Source: Gimesia fumaroli
Lineage (GTDB): Bacteria > Planctomycetota > Planctomycetia > Planctomycetales > Planctomycetaceae
Direction: 5' to 3'
NCBI RefSeq assembly: GCF_007754425.1
Contig: NZ_CP037452.1
Span: 3,013,164-3,077,163, forward strand
Length of the DNA stretch: 64,000 bases
A program made the position numbers and the translations under genes. Below, in pieces: positions 7,386 to 19,457 of this stretch; the stretch's first letter is position 1; the number at the start of each line of letters is the position of its first letter. The notes under the pieces were generated by a model. It was not told the origin of the DNA, searched no databases, and saw nothing but the letters and a program-made list of their open reading frames with translations.

Positions 7386-8948
7386 ATGCGATCAAAGCGT
7401 CTTTTAAATCTGACTGTCTGTCTGTTATTCACATTTTGGGTGGCACAGGTTGATGCAGCCATTTTCAGTGGCATCATCACTTCACTTTCCGAGTCACAAA
7501 AACAGGTCACAATCAAATCGACTCAGGGGAAAGAAAAAAGTTTTTCGATTCCGGATTCTGCGTCTTCTACGTTCAACGGAAAGAAGTCTCAGTTTGATCA
7601 GTTCAAGGTTGGTCAGCGGGCAACCGTTTTTACAACCGCATCCGGAACGATTACGCGGCTTTCCGTCCGAGAAGTTCTGGCTTCCAAATCCAGCAGCACG
7701 GTGAGTCGGCCCAAAAAAGAGATGAAAGCCAAACAAAAAACGGATGTGGGAACTCCGTCTCCTCTTGCTCAGGGATGGACTCAGTTTCGTGGTCCGCAAC
7801 GTGCCAATATTTCGACTGAGCCTGGCTTGATCAAAGACTGGAATCAAAGCCCGCCAAAACTGCTTTGGACCGCCCGCGGTTTAGGTGAGGGGTATTCTTC
7901 GGTCTCTCTCAGCGGGAATCTGGTGTTTACGATGGGGACCAAAGCGAATGAAGAAGTCGTGATCGCCATTGATGTAAATACGGGTGAAATTGTCTGGACT
8001 CAGCCTAATGGGGCGATATTCAAAGATGGACAGGGAAATGGCCCGCGTTCGACTCCCACAGTTGATGGCGATGTGTTGTATGTGCTGGGGGCAAGTGGAG
8101 ACCTTTCCCGAATGTCGACCAGAGAGGGAAATGTAGAATGGACCAAAAATATCCTACAGGATTTTGGCGCCAGTAATATTGTCTGGGGGATCAGTGAATC
8201 TCCCCTGATCGATGGTGAGAAATTGATTTGCTCTCCCGGCGGGCAAGGTGCCACCATGGTGGCCCTCAATAAGCAGAATGGAAGTCCCATCTGGAAGGCG
8301 GCTGTTCCCGGAAACCCGAAAGCAGCTTACTCCTCTCCGATTAAGGTGACAGTGGGGGGCGTGCAGCAGTATGTGAATTTTACCCATGATGGCATTATGG
8401 GCGTTGAGGCGCAAACCGGGACACCACTCTGGGGGAATAATCGGGCAGCGAATAAAACGGCCAACTGTTCTGCACCGATCTTTTTTCCAGGCAGTAACTC
8501 GATTTTTTATGCATCCGGTTATGGTACGGGGGGAGCCCTGCTCCGTTTGACGGCGGCCCAAAATCGGGTGTCTGCTCAGTTAGGTTTCTTTACACCGGAT
8601 ATGAAAAACCATCATGGAGGCATGGTTCAGGTCGATGGATTCCTGTATGGGTCCAGTGATCCTGGCGTGCTGACCTGCATTAATCTGAGAGATGGTCAGA
8701 CCGTCTGGCAGAATCGATCAGTCGGAAAAGGCGCCCTGACTTGTGCCGACGGCCATATTTATATGCGGAGTGAGAAAGGGCCCATCGCACTGGTGGAAGT
8801 GAATCCCAAGTCATATGTGGAAAAGGGACAGTTCGACCAACCCGAGCGGAGCGGCAAGCCCGCCTGGCCTCACCCGGTTGTCGCAGATGGAAAGCTTTTC
8901 TTACGAGATCAGGATTTACTGTTGTGTTATGATGTCAAAGCAAACTAA
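7386..8948 (+). CDS. Secreted PQQ-like beta-propeller protein with an N-terminal small beta domain
   Basis: A 520-residue secreted protein. A signal peptide (LLNLTVCLLFTFWVAQVDA) precedes an 80-residue beta domain (IFSGIITSLSESQKQVTIK through AVREVLA-like RLSVREVLA). A low-complexity linker then leads to a PQQ-like propeller (about 125-515) with WTQFRGPQRANISTEPG, AIDVNTGEIVWTQ, ALNKQNGSPIWK and CINLRDGQTVWQ. WTQFRGP openings are frequent in planctomycete PQQ-like proteins. It resembles the protein at 4047-5447 with an added N-terminal domain. No heme site, so a binding or assembly role is more likely than redox catalysis. Confidence 0.9.
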   Translation: MRSKRLLNLTVCLLFTFWVAQVDAAIFSGIITSLSESQKQVTIKSTQGKEKSFSIPDSASSTFNGKKSQFDQFKVGQRATVFTTASGTITRLSVREVLASKSSSTVSRPKKEMKAKQKTDVGTPSPLAQGWTQFRGPQRANISTEPGLIKDWNQSPPKLLWTARGLGEGYSSVSLSGNLVFTMGTKANEEVVIAIDVNTGEIVWTQPNGAIFKDGQGNGPRSTPTVDGDVLYVLGASGDLSRMSTREGNVEWTKNILQDFGASNIVWGISESPLIDGEKLICSPGGQGATMVALNKQNGSPIWKAAVPGNPKAAYSSPIKVTVGGVQQYVNFTHDGIMGVEAQTGTPLWGNNRAANKTANCSAPIFFPGSNSIFYASGYGTGGALLRLTAAQNRVSAQLGFFTPDMKNHHGGMVQVDGFLYGSSDPGVLTCINLRDGQTVWQNRSVGKGALTCADGHIYMRSEKGPIALVEVNPKSYVEKGQFDQPERSGKPAWPHPVVADGKLFLRDQDLLLCYDVKAN

Positions 8949-9054
8949 TCAGGCTTTGGTCTGCATTCTTGCTGGTAAGACACGTTTTTAAAAAAGACAA
9001 GCCAATTTTCTGGGAATGGGCTTTCACCTTCAGATTAGATTTGAAAGAAAACAA

Positions 9055-10962
9055 ATGCGGTTTAGAAGTGCGCTACAAAACAAACTCGGATGGATTCTGC
9101 TTTCTTTAACCATTGCCCTCATCTGTGTCTCTGATCTTCCACTTTTCGCAGCGGAGTCGGAAACCAGCCGTCCGAATATTTTGTGGATTACCAGTGAAGA
9201 CAACGGTCCTCATCTTGGTTGTTATGGAGATCAATACGCCGACACGCCGCACATTGATAAACTGGCATCGCAGGGGATGATCTATCTCAACTGCTGGTCG
9301 ACGGCGCCCGTTTGTGCTCCCGCGCGAACGACATTGATTACAGGCATGTACCCGACCTGCCTGGGGGCCGAACATATGCGGAGCATGGTCAAGTTACCCA
9401 AAAACTTTCTGATGTATCCACAGTACCTTAGAGAAGCCGGTTACTACTGCACGAATAACAGCAAAGAAGATTACAACGTCGCCAAGCCAGGCAAGGTCTG
9501 GGATCAATCCAACCGAAAAGCGCATTGGAAGAATCGAAAAGCCGGTCAACCCTTCTTTGCCGTCTTCAACCATACGATCAGCCACGAAAGTAAAATTCGT
9601 AATCGTCCACACACGCTGGTGCATGATCCTGCCAAAGCGCGTGTGCCTGCTTACCACCCGGATACTTCTGAAGTCCGCCATGACTGGGCGCAGTACTATG
9701 ATCGCATCACGGAAATGGATGCGTTGGTGGGGAAGAATCTCAGGGAACTTGCCGACGCAGGACTGACCGACGATACCATCATTTTTTATTATGGTGATCA
9801 TGGTTCGGGAATGCCGCGCAGCAAACGTTGGCCTTATAATTCCGGGCTACAGGTTCCACTGGTGGTTTATGTTCCCCCGAAGTTCCGTAAGCTGGCTCCC
9901 CCTGATTATCAGACAGATGGCAAGTCGGATCGACTGGTTGGTTTTGTCGATTTCGCACCCACGGCGCTGAGTCTGGCTGGCATCAAACCACCAGCGCATA
10001 TGCAGGGAAATGCATTTATGGGGCAGTATGAGACAGCGCCCCAAGAGTATCAATACGGTTTTCGCGGTCGGATGGATGAACGCTATGATCTGGTTCGATC
10101 AGTCAGGAATAAGCGTTATCTGTATATCAAAAATTTCATGCCTCACAAAAAGTATGGTCAGTATTTGAATTACATGTTTCAGACCCCGACAACTCAGGTC
10201 TGGAAGAGAATGTATGATGCCGGTGAGTTGGTTCCCCCGCAGACCTATTTTTGGGAAACCAAACCAGCAGAAGAATTGTATGACCTCGAGGCAGACCCGG
10301 ACGAAGTCAATAATCTGGCGGTTTCCGACGAACATCAGGATATTTTAAAGGAACTGCGGCAGGCCCAACAGCAGAAAATCCTTGAGATACGGGATCTTGG
10401 ATTTATGCCGGAAGCGGAAATTCACAGTCTATCTGACGGCGGTGCCCCCTATTTGATCGGGCAGAATAATGAGCTCTATCCCTTGAAGAAAATTCTGGCG
10501 ATGGCAGAAGTGGCGTCTTCCGGACAGCAGAACGAGCAGGCTGAACTCGTGGCCGGACTCGATGATCAAAATTCCGCTGTCCGCTATTGGGCGGCGATGG
10601 GACTTTTGATGCGAGGAGAAGATGCAGTCAAACAGGCTCACAGTGCATTACAGAAATCGTTAAAAGATTCTTCAAAATCGGTACGCTGTATCGCCGCAGA
10701 GGCACTCGGCAAATATGGTGATGCGCAGGAGTCCAAAGAGGCAGTCAAGACGCTGGTTTCACTCTCGAACCAGAATCAGGATGGTGTGTATGTTGCTATG
10801 CTGGCATTGAATGGACTTGATAAGTTGAGCAATGAAAAAGTGGCTCCGGTCAAAGATGAAATTGCGCAGTTGCCTCTTAAGAACCCAAAGCTGGATCGAC
10901 GTCTGCAGTCCTACGTAACGCGACTGGTAGAGCGTATCGAAGAAAAACAGTCCCAGAAATAA
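9055..10962 (+). CDS. Secreted FGly-type sulfatase with C-terminal HEAT-like repeats
   Basis: A family S1 sulfatase of about 635 residues. The ATG at 9055 gives a compact signal peptide (FRSALQNKLGWILLSLTIAL); an in-frame ATG at 9016 would add 13 residues. The sulfatase core begins with ILWITSEDNGPHLGCYGD and has the formylglycine signature CAPAR, whose Cys is converted by FGE. Metal and sulfate ligands are visible in FFYYGDHGSGMPRSKRW. The Asp-Asp pair usual at the start (DD) is E-D here. The last 140 residues contain HEAT-like repeats (AVRYWAAMGLLMRG, SVRCIAAEALGKYG). Such enzymes desulfate marine polysaccharides. Substrate not predictable. Confidence 0.92.
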   Translation: MRFRSALQNKLGWILLSLTIALICVSDLPLFAAESETSRPNILWITSEDNGPHLGCYGDQYADTPHIDKLASQGMIYLNCWSTAPVCAPARTTLITGMYPTCLGAEHMRSMVKLPKNFLMYPQYLREAGYYCTNNSKEDYNVAKPGKVWDQSNRKAHWKNRKAGQPFFAVFNHTISHESKIRNRPHTLVHDPAKARVPAYHPDTSEVRHDWAQYYDRITEMDALVGKNLRELADAGLTDDTIIFYYGDHGSGMPRSKRWPYNSGLQVPLVVYVPPKFRKLAPPDYQTDGKSDRLVGFVDFAPTALSLAGIKPPAHMQGNAFMGQYETAPQEYQYGFRGRMDERYDLVRSVRNKRYLYIKNFMPHKKYGQYLNYMFQTPTTQVWKRMYDAGELVPPQTYFWETKPAEELYDLEADPDEVNNLAVSDEHQDILKELRQAQQQKILEIRDLGFMPEAEIHSLSDGGAPYLIGQNNELYPLKKILAMAEVASSGQQNEQAELVAGLDDQNSAVRYWAAMGLLMRGEDAVKQAHSALQKSLKDSSKSVRCIAAEALGKYGDAQESKEAVKTLVSLSNQNQDGVYVAMLALNGLDKLSNEKVAPVKDEIAQLPLKNPKLDRRLQSYVTRLVERIEEKQSQK

Positions 10963-10976
10963 TCGAGTGATCAATG

Positions 10977-11010
10977 GTCGTAGTCGCGAAATCGAATCCG
11001 CGACTACGAC
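10977..11010. terminator. Perfect 12-bp hairpin between convergent genes
   Basis: GTCGTAGTCGCG (10977-10988) and CGCGACTACGAC (10999-11010) are exact inverse complements around a ten-base loop. It sits between the ends of the sulfatase and the ileS-like gene. There is no T tract, so it may act as a transcript-end stabiliser or bidirectional terminator. Confidence 0.6.
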
Positions 11011-11028
11011 TTGAAGATCAGATCCGGC

Positions 11029-14583
<3,555 letters not shown>

Positions 14584-14921
14584 GGGAAAATCTTATTGAG
14601 TTGTACTAGTTTGAATTTGAGTTTGTAGACTGTGTCCAGTTTTACTGTAGCGTCTCCAAGGCCATTTGGACCGAGTATATTAGATTGAGTGACGCTATAG
14701 TTAAATGTGATGCGCTCTAGAATTAGAAAAATGTTCGACAGCGGGAACGGCTGTCCGTACCATTCTCTTGCCTGTTCGAGTACCCTGCCCAAGAGCTGAT
14801 TTTGAGCAGAAGTATCATAACGGAAACGCGTTAAGTATTACATAGATCGTGCTTTGTTACGAGTGCTATAAATTCGTATTTATCCCTGTTTTACGAGAAT
14901 TTTACCAATTTGAGAGTCGAA
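14584..14921. other. Divergent promoter region between the ileS-like gene and trmL
   Basis: A gene-free stretch of about 340 bases from which both genes are read outward. It must hold both promoters and the long leader of the synthetase gene. I see no convincing T-box antiterminator or other riboswitch. Confidence 0.5.
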
Positions 14922-15398
14922 ATGTCATCATCGTCTGAGCCTTCCATGCACGTTGTCCTTTACCAGCCGGATATCCCGCAGAATACCGGCAATATCGGCC
15001 GCACCTGCGTGGCCGTCGGTGCCAAATTGTGGCTGGTCAGACCTCTGGGCTTTAAGCTCGATGAAAAGCATTTGCGACGTGCCGGCATGGACTACTGGCA
15101 GCATTTGAACTGGGAAGCAGTCGACAGCCTGGCGGAAGTGCAGGAACAGCTGTCTGACAGGACATGGTGGAAGCTGACCAAGTTCGCAACCCGCTTCGTC
15201 TGGGAGGCGGAGCTGGAACCGGGACATGTTTTCCTGTTTGGCAGTGAAAGTAACGGCCTGCCACCCCGCATTCTGGAAGAGTCCCCCGACTCCAATCTGA
15301 AACTGCCGATGTATGAGCAGGTTCGCAGCCTGAATTTAGCCAGCACCGCGACCGCCGTGATGTACGAAGCCGTTCGACAGTTTGGGGGACTCCCCTGA
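14922..15398 (+). CDS. trmL: tRNA (cytidine(34)-2'-O)-methyltransferase TrmL
   Basis: A 158-residue SPOUT methyltransferase that 2'-O-methylates the wobble nucleotide of leucine tRNAs using SAM. The family pattern is nearly complete: [20 protein letters not shown] at the N-terminus, [28 protein letters not shown] (SAM-knot loop) and [14 protein letters not shown] at the C-terminus. ATG 14922 is chosen, with GAGAG just upstream; an in-frame TTG at 14910 and an ATG at 14946 are alternatives. It ends only six bases from the convergent aldo/keto reductase gene. Confidence 0.93.
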   Translation: MSSSSEPSMHVVLYQPDIPQNTGNIGRTCVAVGAKLWLVRPLGFKLDEKHLRRAGMDYWQHLNWEAVDSLAEVQEQLSDRTWWKLTKFATRFVWEAELEPGHVFLFGSESNGLPPRILEESPDSNLKLPMYEQVRSLNLASTATAVMYEAVRQFGGLP

Positions 15399-15404
15399 CA
15401 GGAA

Positions 15405-16406
15405 TTATTTCCCTCGTCCTGTGACCGGATATTGAGGATCCTGGAATCCTTTGCCGCTGTGTTCTCCCGGGGGAACGAGCGAATCGATAAAGGCTTCATC
15501 TTCGGCGGTGATTTCCACATCCAGGCAACCCATGTTGTCGTCGAATTGTTCCATGGTACGGGGGCCGATAATAATTGAGGTGAGAATCGGATTTGCCAGA
15601 CACCAGGCCAAGGCAAAATTCGTTATGGAAACGCCTTTTTTGTCACAGTAGTCGGCAATTTCCTGCGACAGTTCAATGCTGACATCACGGAGTTCCGCTT
15701 CGTTCATGCGTTTGTCATTGCGGGAAGCGCGACTCCCTTCGGGGAAGGGTTGGTCTTTGCGGTACTTTCCGGTCAGGATTCCTCGGGCAAGCGGGCTGTA
15801 GCTGACGACGCCGATTCCCTTTTCCTGACAGAGGGGCATCAGTTCGACCTCAATGTCCCGGTTCATGATGTTATACAGCGGTTGCACACAGCTGAACGAA
15901 TAGAGGTTGCGTACATCGCTGGTCCAGAGTGCTTCCGCCAGTCGCCATGCACGAAAGTTGGAACAGGCGATATAGCGGACTTTTCCCGACCGGACCATGT
16001 CGTCCAGGGTGCGAAGCGTCTCTTCAATGGGAGTCTGATAATCGGGAGTATGGACATAGTAAAGATCGACGTAATCGGTTCCCATCCGCTTGAGGCTGTT
16101 GTCTAATTCTCGCATGAGATGGGCACGGCTGGCACCGGCGTCATTGGGGCCGTCTCCCATCGGAGCACGGCCTTTGGTTGCAAGAATCACTTTTTCACGT
16201 CGATCCGCTAGGGCTTTTCCCACGACGATTTCTGAACCACCTGTACTGTACATGTTTGCGGTGTCGAAGAAGTTGATGCCAAGATCGATGGCTTTATGCA
16301 TAATGGTGATCGAGTCTGATTCGTTGGTTGGTCCGCCGAACATCATTGTTCCCAGACAAACGGGAGAGACACGTACGCCAGCTTTTCCTAAGTTGCGATA
16401 ATCCAT
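15405..16406 (-). CDS. Aldo/keto reductase
   Basis: A 333-residue NADPH-dependent oxidoreductase with the AKR barrel. The N-terminus MDYRNLGKAGVRVSPVCLG is typical of the group near YajO/YhdN-type reductases. Catalytic residues are visible: Asp and Tyr in FFDTANMYSTGG, Lys in VILATKG and His in LYYVHTPD. The cofactor-binding part includes YSPLARGILTGKY and IIIGPRTMEQ. No signal peptide. Substrate unknown, with carbonyl compounds or sugars the usual choices. Its upstream side faces the basic-peptide gene. Confidence 0.92.
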   Translation of the reverse strand: MDYRNLGKAGVRVSPVCLGTMMFGGPTNESDSITIMHKAIDLGINFFDTANMYSTGGSEIVVGKALADRREKVILATKGRAPMGDGPNDAGASRAHLMRELDNSLKRMGTDYVDLYYVHTPDYQTPIEETLRTLDDMVRSGKVRYIACSNFRAWRLAEALWTSDVRNLYSFSCVQPLYNIMNRDIEVELMPLCQEKGIGVVSYSPLARGILTGKYRKDQPFPEGSRASRNDKRMNEAELRDVSIELSQEIADYCDKKGVSITNFALAWCLANPILTSIIIGPRTMEQFDDNMGCLDVEITAEDEAFIDSLVPPGEHSGKGFQDPQYPVTGRGK

Positions 16407-16606
16407 TTTAGCTGTTCCTGGTGAAGAGTTGAGTCTGTTTGAGCTTCTAAGGCTGTGATTCTATCATCCGGTTTTCAGACAGATTTCTCAAGGGACCTGA
16501 AATTCCTTGAACAGACGTGGTTGAAGATTCTGCCAAAGCCTGTTAAAGTAACGGTTTGCACCATGGTTTCTGAACTGAAACCGCTATTATCCGGTTGAAA
16601 TTGGAT

Positions 16607-16635
16607 GTTAACCCGCAAGATGTCGATGGGTTAAC
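16607..16635. repeat. Inverted repeat upstream of the basic-peptide gene
   Basis: GTTAACCC (16607-16614) and GGGTTAAC (16628-16635) are perfect inverse complements separated by 13 bases. They lie about 60 bases before the ATG at 16696. It could be an operator for a dimeric regulator or a hairpin in the leader. Confidence 0.55.
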
Positions 16636-16695
16636 AGAGCCGAATATATTGAAAATCACTTAAATTAGATGTAGAAACGAAAGGCATTTCTTCGA

Positions 16696-16785
16696 ATGGG
16701 TACCAAGAAGACAGGTAAAGGTCGTCGAAAAATTGGTCGTAAAAAACGACGTGCAAGAGCTAAAATCAGACACCGTAAAGGCTAA
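16696..16785 (+). CDS. 29-residue, extremely basic peptide (possible small ribosomal or RNA-binding protein)
   Basis: ATG to TAA encodes 29 residues, 16 of them Lys or Arg, beginning MGTKKTGKGRRK and ending KIRHRKG. Composition and size recall tiny ribosomal proteins such as bTHX, bL36 or bL37-like proteins, or other rRNA-binding peptides; the stretch GRKKRRAR shows slight similarity to small bL37-type sequences. GAAAGG lies about 11 bases before the start. A perfect inverted repeat lies upstream and a 10-bp hairpin follows 17 bases after the stop, so it has the look of a stand-alone transcription unit. It is not a shadow of another gene. Identity as a ribosomal protein is inference. Confidence 0.6.
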   Translation: MGTKKTGKGRRKIGRKKRRARAKIRHRKG

Positions 16786-17089
16786 GCCCGTTTGAGGGTT
16801 GTTCAAAGCGACTTTAATCAGGTCGCTTTGACTTTGAGCCCCTACTGCTTACTGAGAACGTGATCTGCTACAGATCGTCCGTCATTGACGCATCGCTTCA
16901 ACTCTCTTTGAAATGATTTTCAACGATGAGTTTCTCGCGCAGTATTTTAGATATTGTATCGCGTTCTCATCCACTACTGAGTATTTCAGATACTCTTTGC
17001 GCAGTCCAAGCCAGCAATTCAATAGGGGTTTTTGATCAGCCTCGCTCGCTTTCGATCTATGCGAAATGCATTCTTTTAAAATGCTGGTC
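16786..17089. other. Gene-free region rich in short hairpins
   Basis: It holds the terminator at 16803-16831 and two further perfect 6-bp hairpins (GATCTG-CTA-CAGATC at 16862-16876; GAGTAT-TTCAG-ATACTC at 16979-16995). An open frame of 72 codons at 16926-17144 has no protein-like composition and is not called. A small RNA is possible but not demonstrable. Confidence 0.45.
16803..16831 (+). terminator. Hairpin terminator after the basic-peptide gene
   Basis: TCAAAGCGAC (16803-16812) and GTCGCTTTGA (16822-16831) form a perfect 10-bp stem around a nine-base loop, followed by CTTTGAG. The T tract is weak. Confidence 0.65.
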
Positions 17090-18049
17090 TTACCAGTATT
17101 TCTCGAAGTGGATATTTCCCGGGCTTTTGGCGGTTGAGAGTTGATATCCCTGCTCTGTCAGCAGTTCGACCATGCCTTTGGGTTCGGGGAAGACCAGCGT
17201 TCCCTGTTCGTCTTTTTCCGGAAGTCCAATCATGGATGGATTGCCGCACAGGAAGACATGTGTCTGTTCCGGGTTCGGAGTCCAGCCAAACTGCTCCTGA
17301 AACTTTTCAGGATGAATGATGTCCTGTAAATATTGTTTGCCGACATAGTGAGGGTGGCTCTGGTCGACATTTTCAGGCTCTCGGGTTGTAAATGCTGCGT
17401 ATCGGTAGTTAGGAAATTGTTTCTGCAACTGGTCCTGCTGATCCAGATAGCCGAGGTCTCCTTTGTATCGGACACAGGTCATGGAGACAATTTTTCCGGT
17501 ATGTCCCCGTTTGAGTAATTCCACGCTCATCGAGTTATGAGGGGCCTCACCCGTGCCTGTTCCTGCAAAAATGACATTGTCTTCGGGTTGAATTGGCTTG
17601 AGTGTGTACGTTCCCACCGGTTTCTTACCAAGGTGCAACCGGTCTCCTACCTTCAGAGAAAACAGGCGGGGGGTCAGTGGTGGATCGTCTGAATCGGGGC
17701 GTAACACGAGTGTGATATAAAATTCCAGATAGTCGATCTGGTCATTCGCGAGCAGAATACCCTGCGTGTCGACCATGGGGCAAGAGATGGAATAAGCGCG
17801 GCGAATTAGTTTCGGCTTGGGTAACTCCGCCAGCGGACCTCCATCAACCCGTGGTTCCCAAGATCCCAATCCAAGGGTTGTGTATTGACCACCTGAGAAA
17901 CTGGGAACCTCTGCGTCAGGCTTGACTCGCACAATCATCAAATGATCGTGTGGTTTGCGCAATTCTTGAATCGTTGCGTTGTAATGCTTCGTGACCAGTT
18001 CTTCTATTTGAGGAGTCGATTGCCCGGGCGGAGGGTTCGATGGATTCAT
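17090..18049 (-). CDS. Ferredoxin-NADP reductase, bacterial type
   Basis: About 319 residues. It transfers electrons between NADP(H) and ferredoxin or flavodoxin. FAD- and NADP-binding motifs are present: IRRAYSISCP (FAD), GTGTGEAP (NADP pyrophosphate) and FLCGNPSMIG, with an aromatic C-terminus (HFEKYW) that stacks on the flavin as in bacterial Fpr enzymes. The start is put at ATG 18049, preceded by AGGGAG; an in-frame TTG ten codons upstream is less likely. A 40-residue insert around GSWEPRVDGGPLAELP separates the flavin strands, longer than in E. coli Fpr. No ferredoxin gene is adjacent. Confidence 0.92.
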   Translation of the reverse strand: MNPSNPPPGQSTPQIEELVTKHYNATIQELRKPHDHLMIVRVKPDAEVPSFSGGQYTTLGLGSWEPRVDGGPLAELPKPKLIRRAYSISCPMVDTQGILLANDQIDYLEFYITLVLRPDSDDPPLTPRLFSLKVGDRLHLGKKPVGTYTLKPIQPEDNVIFAGTGTGEAPHNSMSVELLKRGHTGKIVSMTCVRYKGDLGYLDQQDQLQKQFPNYRYAAFTTREPENVDQSHPHYVGKQYLQDIIHPEKFQEQFGWTPNPEQTHVFLCGNPSMIGLPEKDEQGTLVFPEPKGMVELLTEQGYQLSTAKSPGNIHFEKYW

Positions 18050-18426
18050 GACACTCCCTGTCGCGCTTGACTGCCACAAAATGGAGTGGCAGTTTTATGT
18101 TGGAATGTGGAATGGATTGTTCTTCAGGTTAGAAACAAACGTTTTTTTATTCATGTCCCCAAAGATTGAACAATCTTCATGGGTGACAAATGGATAAATT
18201 TATATGTATCTCTAAATCAAGTTCTTTCCTCTATCACTTTTTTAGGCCAGATTGTCAAGTCTGATAGCCGGTTTAATAATAGTCTGTCTCATTTCGAACC
18301 GTATTCGGTGTGGATATCAGATTTGAAAGGGGGTTGCGCCTGATCGATTTCACCATCGAACGTGTCGGGTAAATCAGGCAGGACTTAACAATTGGGCCGA
18401 TGTTTTTGATCAGGGATCTGAATGTG
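18050..18426. other. Gene-free region with an inverted repeat
   Basis: It lies upstream of the ferredoxin-NADP reductase gene and downstream of the methyltransferase gene. AAGATTG-AA-CAATCTT at 18162-18177 is a perfect palindrome flanked by CCC and GGG. It lies about 115 bases before the reductase start and could be an operator or a transcript-end hairpin of the methyltransferase gene. Nothing else is recognisable. Confidence 0.5.
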
Positions 18427-19401
18427 TTAAGCGGTTTTCGTGCCTTGGATGTTCACGCCACTGCCAATTAGGAGATTATGGTGATAGCACCAAAGGTAGA
18501 AGGGACCTGATTTTTCCGGTGGGAGAATCTTCAAATTTTCAAACCCGGCCTGTTCAAACCAGGTTTTGAGTTCGTCAGTAGTATGATGGTATTGATAGGC
18601 GGGCGCGAACCAGTCAAAGGTATCGCAAACCCGATTTTCCCAATTGGGGTGATTGCTGAAATTGACGACTTTATTCAGGACTTTGTTGATTACGGGAATA
18701 CCGCCGAGCCACGCCCCCAGGCGGCACCAGGGTTCCAGTTTTTCAGGAGTCATGCGCGTGGTGATTTTTCGAAGACCGGAATTAATCCATTCCTGCCACC
18801 ACTGGTTTTTGCGATAGAGCCAGACCGAATAACGGCCCCCGGGTTTGACCATGCGGGCTACAGCATCGAAGACGGCGCGCGTATCTTTGTCGTGATGCAT
18901 CACGCCGATCGAGAAGACGAAATCAAAGGATTCGGGGGCAAACGGGAGATGTTTCAGGTCAGCCTGAACCAGTTGCACATTTTCAAGGTGACTGCAGAGC
19001 GTTTGTGCTTTCTCGACTGCTGTCGTGTGATCGGCACCGAATACATTCCCCCCTGCTTCTGCGGCGACTTTGCAGTAACGGCCGCCTCCACAGCCGGCGT
19101 CCAGGATCTTGAGTCCTTGTAATTCGCTGAGCTCTAAGCCGGTTTTGGCAGCAAAGGTTGCACGGTCTTCATCGTCATGTGCTACCTCGTATTTATTCCA
19201 CTGTAGTCCGAAACTGGTGAGATGTTCCGATTCGACAAACCGGGGGATATTCATTTTGACGGGAAAAGAACGATTGGTTTCCTGGTTAATGAGTACGTTT
19301 TGTTCCGCATCCCATTCCAGAGGATTTCCATTTTCCGGGTTTCTCAACAGTTCAAGCAGTTCTTGAGAAAGAAATGTGTTGCCTGCTGTTTCTTTCGTCA
19401 T
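18427..19401 (-). CDS. Class I SAM-dependent methyltransferase with N-terminal Trm112-like domain
   Basis: A 324-residue protein. The first 60 residues resemble a Trm112 domain without the zinc cysteines (LLRNPENGNPLEWDAEQ, RSFPVKMNIPRFVE). The methyltransferase domain has the SAM motif ILDAGCGGGRYCKVAAEAG, the acidic residue in VFGADHT and DFVFSIGVMHHDKDTRAV. The C-terminal 100 residues are tryptophan-rich and probably bind the acceptor. Acceptors in this group include lipids, quinones and glycans; nothing here decides between them. The neighbouring MBL gene upstream is co-oriented, with a gap of about 55 bases. Confidence 0.88.
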   Translation of the reverse strand: MTKETAGNTFLSQELLELLRNPENGNPLEWDAEQNVLINQETNRSFPVKMNIPRFVESEHLTSFGLQWNKYEVAHDDEDRATFAAKTGLELSELQGLKILDAGCGGGRYCKVAAEAGGNVFGADHTTAVEKAQTLCSHLENVQLVQADLKHLPFAPESFDFVFSIGVMHHDKDTRAVFDAVARMVKPGGRYSVWLYRKNQWWQEWINSGLRKITTRMTPEKLEPWCRLGAWLGGIPVINKVLNKVVNFSNHPNWENRVCDTFDWFAPAYQYHHTTDELKTWFEQAGFENLKILPPEKSGPFYLWCYHHNLLIGSGVNIQGTKTA

Positions 19402-19457
19402 GAGGAATGCTTGCCTGGTCTTAAGAAAGTGGACGACTTGGATTTCATGTTCCGGGT

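Noticed and set aside
14584..14921. T-box riboswitch before the ileS-like gene
   Set aside because: No T-box antiterminator sequence, specifier loop or terminator was found in the leader.
16926..17144. 72-codon frame next to the basic peptide
   Set aside because: It overlaps the end of the ferredoxin-NADP reductase gene, has no domain, and lies in a hairpin-rich stretch.
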